This document shows, piece after piece, positions 5,394 through 7,766 of a DNA stretch of 7,766 nt; within the stretch, counting starts at the first letter, position 1, and every line of letters starts with the position of its first letter. The notes under the pieces are model-generated. The model made no database searches. It had not been told where the DNA came from and was given only the letters and a program-made list of their open reading frames with translations. The position numbers and the translations under genes are program-made. The DNA is taken from NCBI GenBank assembly GCA_022573095.1, contig JACZUR010000101.1:1-7766 (forward strand), given 5' to 3'. This DNA is from Gemmatimonadota bacterium. GTDB taxonomy: Bacteria; Gemmatimonadota; Gemmatimonadetes; Gemmatimonadales; GWC2-71-9.

Positions 5394-6465
5394 GGATGGG
5401 CCCGTCTTTGTCCCGCAAATGTGTCGGTGTGTGACCCGAACGAATCGCCAGGATCTCGGCCATGATGCTCAGGGCGACCTGCTCCGGTCCCTCGGCGCCT
5501 ACGTCCAGTCCAACAGGTGCGTGAATGCGGCTGTTATCGGTAACGCCGGCGTCGGCCATCATCTTCTCCGTTCGTGCGCGCGGGCCGAGTATTCCTATAT
5601 AAGAGACGTGGCTCCCTGCGAAGCGAGCCAACCATGCACCGTCGTGTTCCAGGTGATGGAACATGATCACCACGTAGGTATTCTCGCTGGATGGTAGCTC
5701 GCCACCATCTTCGGGTCTCATTTGCACCAGATTGTCGGCGGTCGGAAAACGGTCCGACTCGAGATACGCGGAACGATGGTCGGCAATCGTTACACGAAAG
5801 CCTTGATCCGAAGCGTAGGTTGCCAGCGGAATCGCATCGTCACCCGCGCCGCAGATCACGAGTTCAGGTGGTGGAATAAATACTTCAGTGAAGACTCGAA
5901 GTGAGTCTATCTCTTGGACAGTGGATCGCTCTTGTTCCAGCGTGTTTCTGGCCGCCGCGGCAATCGCAGCATCATGCCTTGGGCTATCTGTTGAGCCAGC
6001 GGTCAGTTTTTCGTCGACTACTATTAGAGTCGCGCCAAGCTCTGTCTCCGGCTCGATCACCGTCGCAACGACAAAACGTTGGCTGCCGGAAAGAAGCTTG
6101 AGGAGAGGTCTTACGAGTTGGTTTTCGTCGTCGGGCGTGAAGGGGTGGACAAAGACATCCACCGACCCACCGCAGCCCAGCCCCAGTCCCCACATCGTTT
6201 CCTCGTCGGTGCCGGTCTCGTAATGCCGCAACTCCGATTCTTGTCGCTTTATCGCTGTGAGCGCAACTTCCCGCAGGTCGGTTTCAAGGCAGCCCCCGCT
6301 CACGTTGCCCGCCATCGTCCCGTCCTCGTCGATGAGCAGCTTCGCACCGGGCCGGCGATACGCAGATCCTTCGATTCGGACTACGGTTGCAACGGCTGAT
6401 CTCTGTCCGCGGTCTCCGCATCGCTGTGCCATCTCGTAGATTCGCTTAGTCTCTTGCCAGGCCAT
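5383..6465 (-). CDS. xdhC: XdhC/CoxI-family molybdoenzyme maturation factor
   Basis: A 360-residue protein. XdhC proteins bind molybdenum cofactor, help sulfurate it and insert it into xanthine-dehydrogenase or CO-dehydrogenase-type hydroxylases. The N-terminal CoxI/XdhC domain carries GSAYRRPGAK (33-42), GNVSGGCLE (53-61) and GLGCGG (95-100). The two Cys (59 and 98) are in the usual Gly-rich settings. The C-terminal Rossmann-like domain has ELVICGAGDDAIPLA (201-215), VTIADHR (225-231), IGILGPRAR (290-298) and HAPVGLDVGAEGPEQVALSI (315-334). I start at ATG 6465. An in-frame TTG lies three codons upstream at 6474, and the GGAAGGG between them is too close to the ATG to be ideal, so the exact start is uncertain. 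Forms an operon with mocA. No hydroxylase subunit genes lie in the window. Confidence 0.9.
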   Translation of the reverse strand: MAWQETKRIYEMAQRCGDRGQRSAVATVVRIEGSAYRRPGAKLLIDEDGTMAGNVSGGCLETDLREVALTAIKRQESELRHYETGTDEETMWGLGLGCGGSVDVFVHPFTPDDENQLVRPLLKLLSGSQRFVVATVIEPETELGATLIVVDEKLTAGSTDSPRHDAAIAAAARNTLEQERSTVQEIDSLRVFTEVFIPPPELVICGAGDDAIPLATYASDQGFRVTIADHRSAYLESDRFPTADNLVQMRPEDGGELPSSENTYVVIMFHHLEHDGAWLARFAGSHVSYIGILGPRARTEKMMADAGVTDNSRIHAPVGLDVGAEGPEQVALSIMAEILAIRSGHTPTHLRDKDGPIHDI

Positions 6466-6569
6466 CCCTTCCAACTGCGAGAGTGTAGTCCAAGCCTAAC
6501 GGCTCTTCATGTCCAGTGTCAACGAGATTGTGGATTTACCCGGCGCACAGTTGATATTCATATTGGTGT

Positions 6570-6830
6570 ATGGCCAAGGAACAACAGGTTGGAACGGTCA
6601 TTCACTACTTCAAGCGCCCCCGCGTTGCAGTCGTCCGCGTCACCGAAGGTGCATTAGCGGTCGGAGACGAAATCCACTTTCATGGCGCCACCACCGATTT
6701 CAGCGAGCAAATCAAGTCGATGGAAGTCGAGCACGAAAAAGTGCAAGCTGCCAAGACCGGTGATGAAGTTGCTATCGAGGTGATCGAGAGGACGCGTGTG
6801 CACGACCGGGTGTTCAAGGTAGTAGACTAG
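6570..6830 (+). CDS. Stand-alone EF-Tu domain 2-like small protein
   Basis: An 86-residue protein made of one beta-barrel domain resembling domain 2 of translation elongation factors (EF-Tu/IF2-type, also found at the C-terminus of some U32 peptidases). Seen features are MAKEQQVGTVIHYF at the start, a VAVVRV strand (19-24) and the VGDEIHFHG turn (31-39). TTDFSEQIKSMEVEHEKVQAAKTGDEVAIEV (41-71) is the segment that in EF-Tu-like domains carries the last strands. There is no GTP-binding domain, so it cannot be a GTPase. Small 'translation elongation factor-like' proteins of this length occur in many bacteria and archaea with no firm function. The upstream ribosome site is weak (TTGG close to ATG). 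The gene is divergent from xdhC with a 104-nt gap. The domain assignment is fairly secure; the role is unknown. Confidence 0.8.
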   Translation: MAKEQQVGTVIHYFKRPRVAVVRVTEGALAVGDEIHFHGATTDFSEQIKSMEVEHEKVQAAKTGDEVAIEVIERTRVHDRVFKVVD

Positions 6831-6832
6831 AA

Positions 6833-6959
6833 CTGCGGCCCAGGCTGAGAGAGCCCAAACTTTCTCTTTGACATGGGTCGAGTCACCCAAGCAAATGAGC
6901 TGGGGTGGCGGGCCGCAGCAACGTCTGGTTCCAGCCGTTGCTTGCGTGGAATGCGGCCT
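6833..6959 (+). promoter_or_regulatory. Candidate structured RNA leader with two exclusive pairings
   Basis: CTGCGGCCC (6833-6841) is a perfect complement of GGGCCGCAG (6910-6918). The middle segment can also pair with a downstream copy, TGCGGCC (6952-6958), by 7 bp plus a wobble. The second fold would enclose a strong hairpin, GCAACG (6918-6923) with CGTTGC (6936-6941), continued inside by CTG-GTTC-CAG. The first fold encloses small stems GGCT/AGCC (6843-6855) and TGGGT/ACCCA (about 6874-6889). An A-B-A' arrangement is typical of attenuators and riboswitches, but it matches no class I know. It lies just after the EF-Tu-like gene, and its end is about 120 nt before the ABC gene. The rest of the 252-nt gap (to 7082) shows no gene. 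Confidence 0.35.
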
Positions 6960-7072
6960 CATAGTCTCCAACTGTACCGCGCCCTTGAGCTTGTGACGAT
7001 CTGAGTCTTGCAGGCGCATTGTCTCCCTGTACCTTAGTCTGCGCAGTAACCCACACCGATTCCCCGACCACC

Positions 7073-7077
7073 GAAGG
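7073..7077 (+). promoter_or_regulatory. Ribosome binding site for a TTG start
   Basis: GAAGG ends 5 nt before TTG 7083. The frame is closed by TAA at 7047-7049 and holds no ATG or GTG between that stop and the conserved N-terminus, so this site decides the start. Confidence 0.6.
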
Positions 7078-7082
7078 TTGAA

Positions 7083-7766
7083 TTGATAACGTTTACCGAT
7101 GTAGGTAAGACATATGACTCTTGGAAAGGAAAGCGTGCAGTCCGGGCGTTGGACGGAGTCACCCTAGACGTATCCGCCGGAGAGGTGATCGGGATTGCCG
7201 GACCCAACGGCGCCGGTAAATCCACTCTCATCAATATTCTGCTCGGATATCTGGCGCCCACGCGCGGACAGATATCGATGGACGGGAAGATTCCGGCTCG
7301 TTTCGTCGCGGAAAGAGGTGTCGCCTACGTACCCGAGGTCATCACCTTTCCAAGGTTCTGGACGGTGGGCGGAACGCTGCGACGTTTGGCTGCATTGGAC
7401 GGATTCGTGGGAATCAAGGGACGGGAGCGAGCGGAACAGGTTCTCGAAGTAGCTGGCCTCACCGACCACGTTAGGAAACGTACTAGGCAACTTTCCAAAG
7501 GCCTTGCTCGGCGTCTGGTGTTGGCGCAATGCCTGCTGTCCGAGAGCGATCTCGTTGTTTTCGATGAGCCGATTGACGGTCTCGATCCTGTGTGGGTTCA
7601 GAAGTTCAGGACCATGGTGTCAGACCTACGGCGACCCGAGCGCGTGATTTTCATAGCATCGCACAATCTCGCTGAGCTGGAACGCGTGACCGATCGCGTG
7701 GTGATTTTCGACAAGGGTAAGGTGGTGCGGGTGGGTGGCGGGCGTCACTCCGGTGCATCTCTCAGG
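7083..7766 (+). CDS. ABC transporter ATP-binding protein, 3' end cut by window edge
   Basis: 228 codons, still open at the last base. Reading from TTG 7083 gives MITFTDVGKTYDSW..., a standard N-terminus for these ATPases. Walker A GPNGAGKST lies at 40-48. The Q-loop position is Glu85 in YVPEVITF rather than Gln, as in many ABC-2-type exporters. The signature is LSKGLARRL (137-145) in place of LSGGQ, also typical of that group. Walker B is DLVVFDEP (156-163) with catalytic Glu162, the D-loop is DGLDP (165-169) and the switch His is His194. It hydrolyses ATP to drive a membrane partner, probably encoded just past the right edge. Similarity is closest in style to CcmA/ABC-2 exporter ATPases; the substrate cannot be told. 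The preceding noncoding stretch may hold its regulatory leader. Confidence 0.9.
   Translation, partial: MITFTDVGKTYDSWKGKRAVRALDGVTLDVSAGEVIGIAGPNGAGKSTLINILLGYLAPTRGQISMDGKIPARFVAERGVAYVPEVITFPRFWTVGGTLRRLAALDGFVGIKGRERAEQVLEVAGLTDHVRKRTRQLSKGLARRLVLAQCLLSESDLVVFDEPIDGLDPVWVQKFRTMVSDLRRPERVIFIASHNLAELERVTDRVVIFDKGKVVRVGGGRHSGASLR

Noticed and set aside
4413..5405. Near-identical strings around CATGG-A/T-GGGCCCGTC in the signal-peptidase-like gene and the xdhC end
   Set aside because: Both are in coding DNA encoding unrelated but sensible residues (GPSM and DGPI); no further flanking similarity, so not a mobile repeat.
6842..6856. TPP riboswitch, suggested by CTGAGA
   Set aside because: The other conserved TPP segments (the GGGTGC entry and the AACCTGAT strand) are missing.
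6833..6918. A tRNA of the long variable-arm type, suggested by an outer stem 86 nt apart and a GGCTGAG string
   Set aside because: The T-arm-like hairpin (near 6874-6889) is in the middle rather than next to the 3' acceptor strand, its loop has 6 nt, the outer stem is 9 bp rather than 7, and no anticodon arm can be drawn.

Overview
The window looks like chromosome from a diderm (Gram-negative-type) bacterium of moderately high GC. The evidence is a predicted outer-membrane beta-barrel protein ending in an aromatic residue, several Sec-type signal peptides and a LepB-like membrane protein. The secreted protein at the left edge has a 'variable N-domain, RLTGDTVV strand, Gly-zipper hairpin' layout that I associate with Gemmatimonadota. 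That placement is an inference and cannot be settled here. No rRNA, tRNA, CRISPR array, insertion sequence or phage gene is visible.

Layout. (1) 1-414, minus: 3'-truncated gene for a small secreted Gly-zipper protein. (2) 615-2847, minus: a three-gene operon read VTT/DedA-like membrane protein, then YdjM-like (DUF457) membrane protein, then exported alpha/beta hydrolase, with gaps of 20 and 44 nt. (3) 2848-3187: a 340-nt divergent intergenic region. (4) 3188-3874, plus: putative outer-membrane beta-barrel protein. (5) 3994-4551, minus: a signal peptidase I homologue in which the catalytic lysine position is arginine. (6) 4552-4784: intergenic with two kinds of inverted repeat. (7) 4785-6465, minus: xdhC-mocA, overlapping by 11 nt, a molybdenum-cofactor maturation pair without its enzyme subunits nearby. 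(8) 6570-6830, plus: stand-alone EF-Tu domain-2-like protein. (9) 6831-7082: noncoding, rich in inverted repeats. (10) 7083-7766, plus: ABC transporter ATPase starting at TTG and running off the window.

The main finding is a shared promoter architecture. Three separate transcription units (the secreted Gly-zipper protein, the VTT/YdjM-like/hydrolase operon, and the beta-barrel gene) each carry an exact tandem repeat of CTTGAC with an 11-bp period. Each is in the same orientation relative to its gene, 43, 44 and 45 nt from the start codon, with a -10-like hexamer at the same offset. An 11-bp direct repeat in place of a -35 is the classic layout for OmpR/PhoB-family response regulators. The three units encode only envelope or exported proteins, so they look like a small envelope regulon under one unidentified regulator. 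Second-tier observations are the K-to-R change in the signal peptidase, a three-segment element before the ABC gene that could fold two exclusive ways, and the inverted repeats upstream of lepB.
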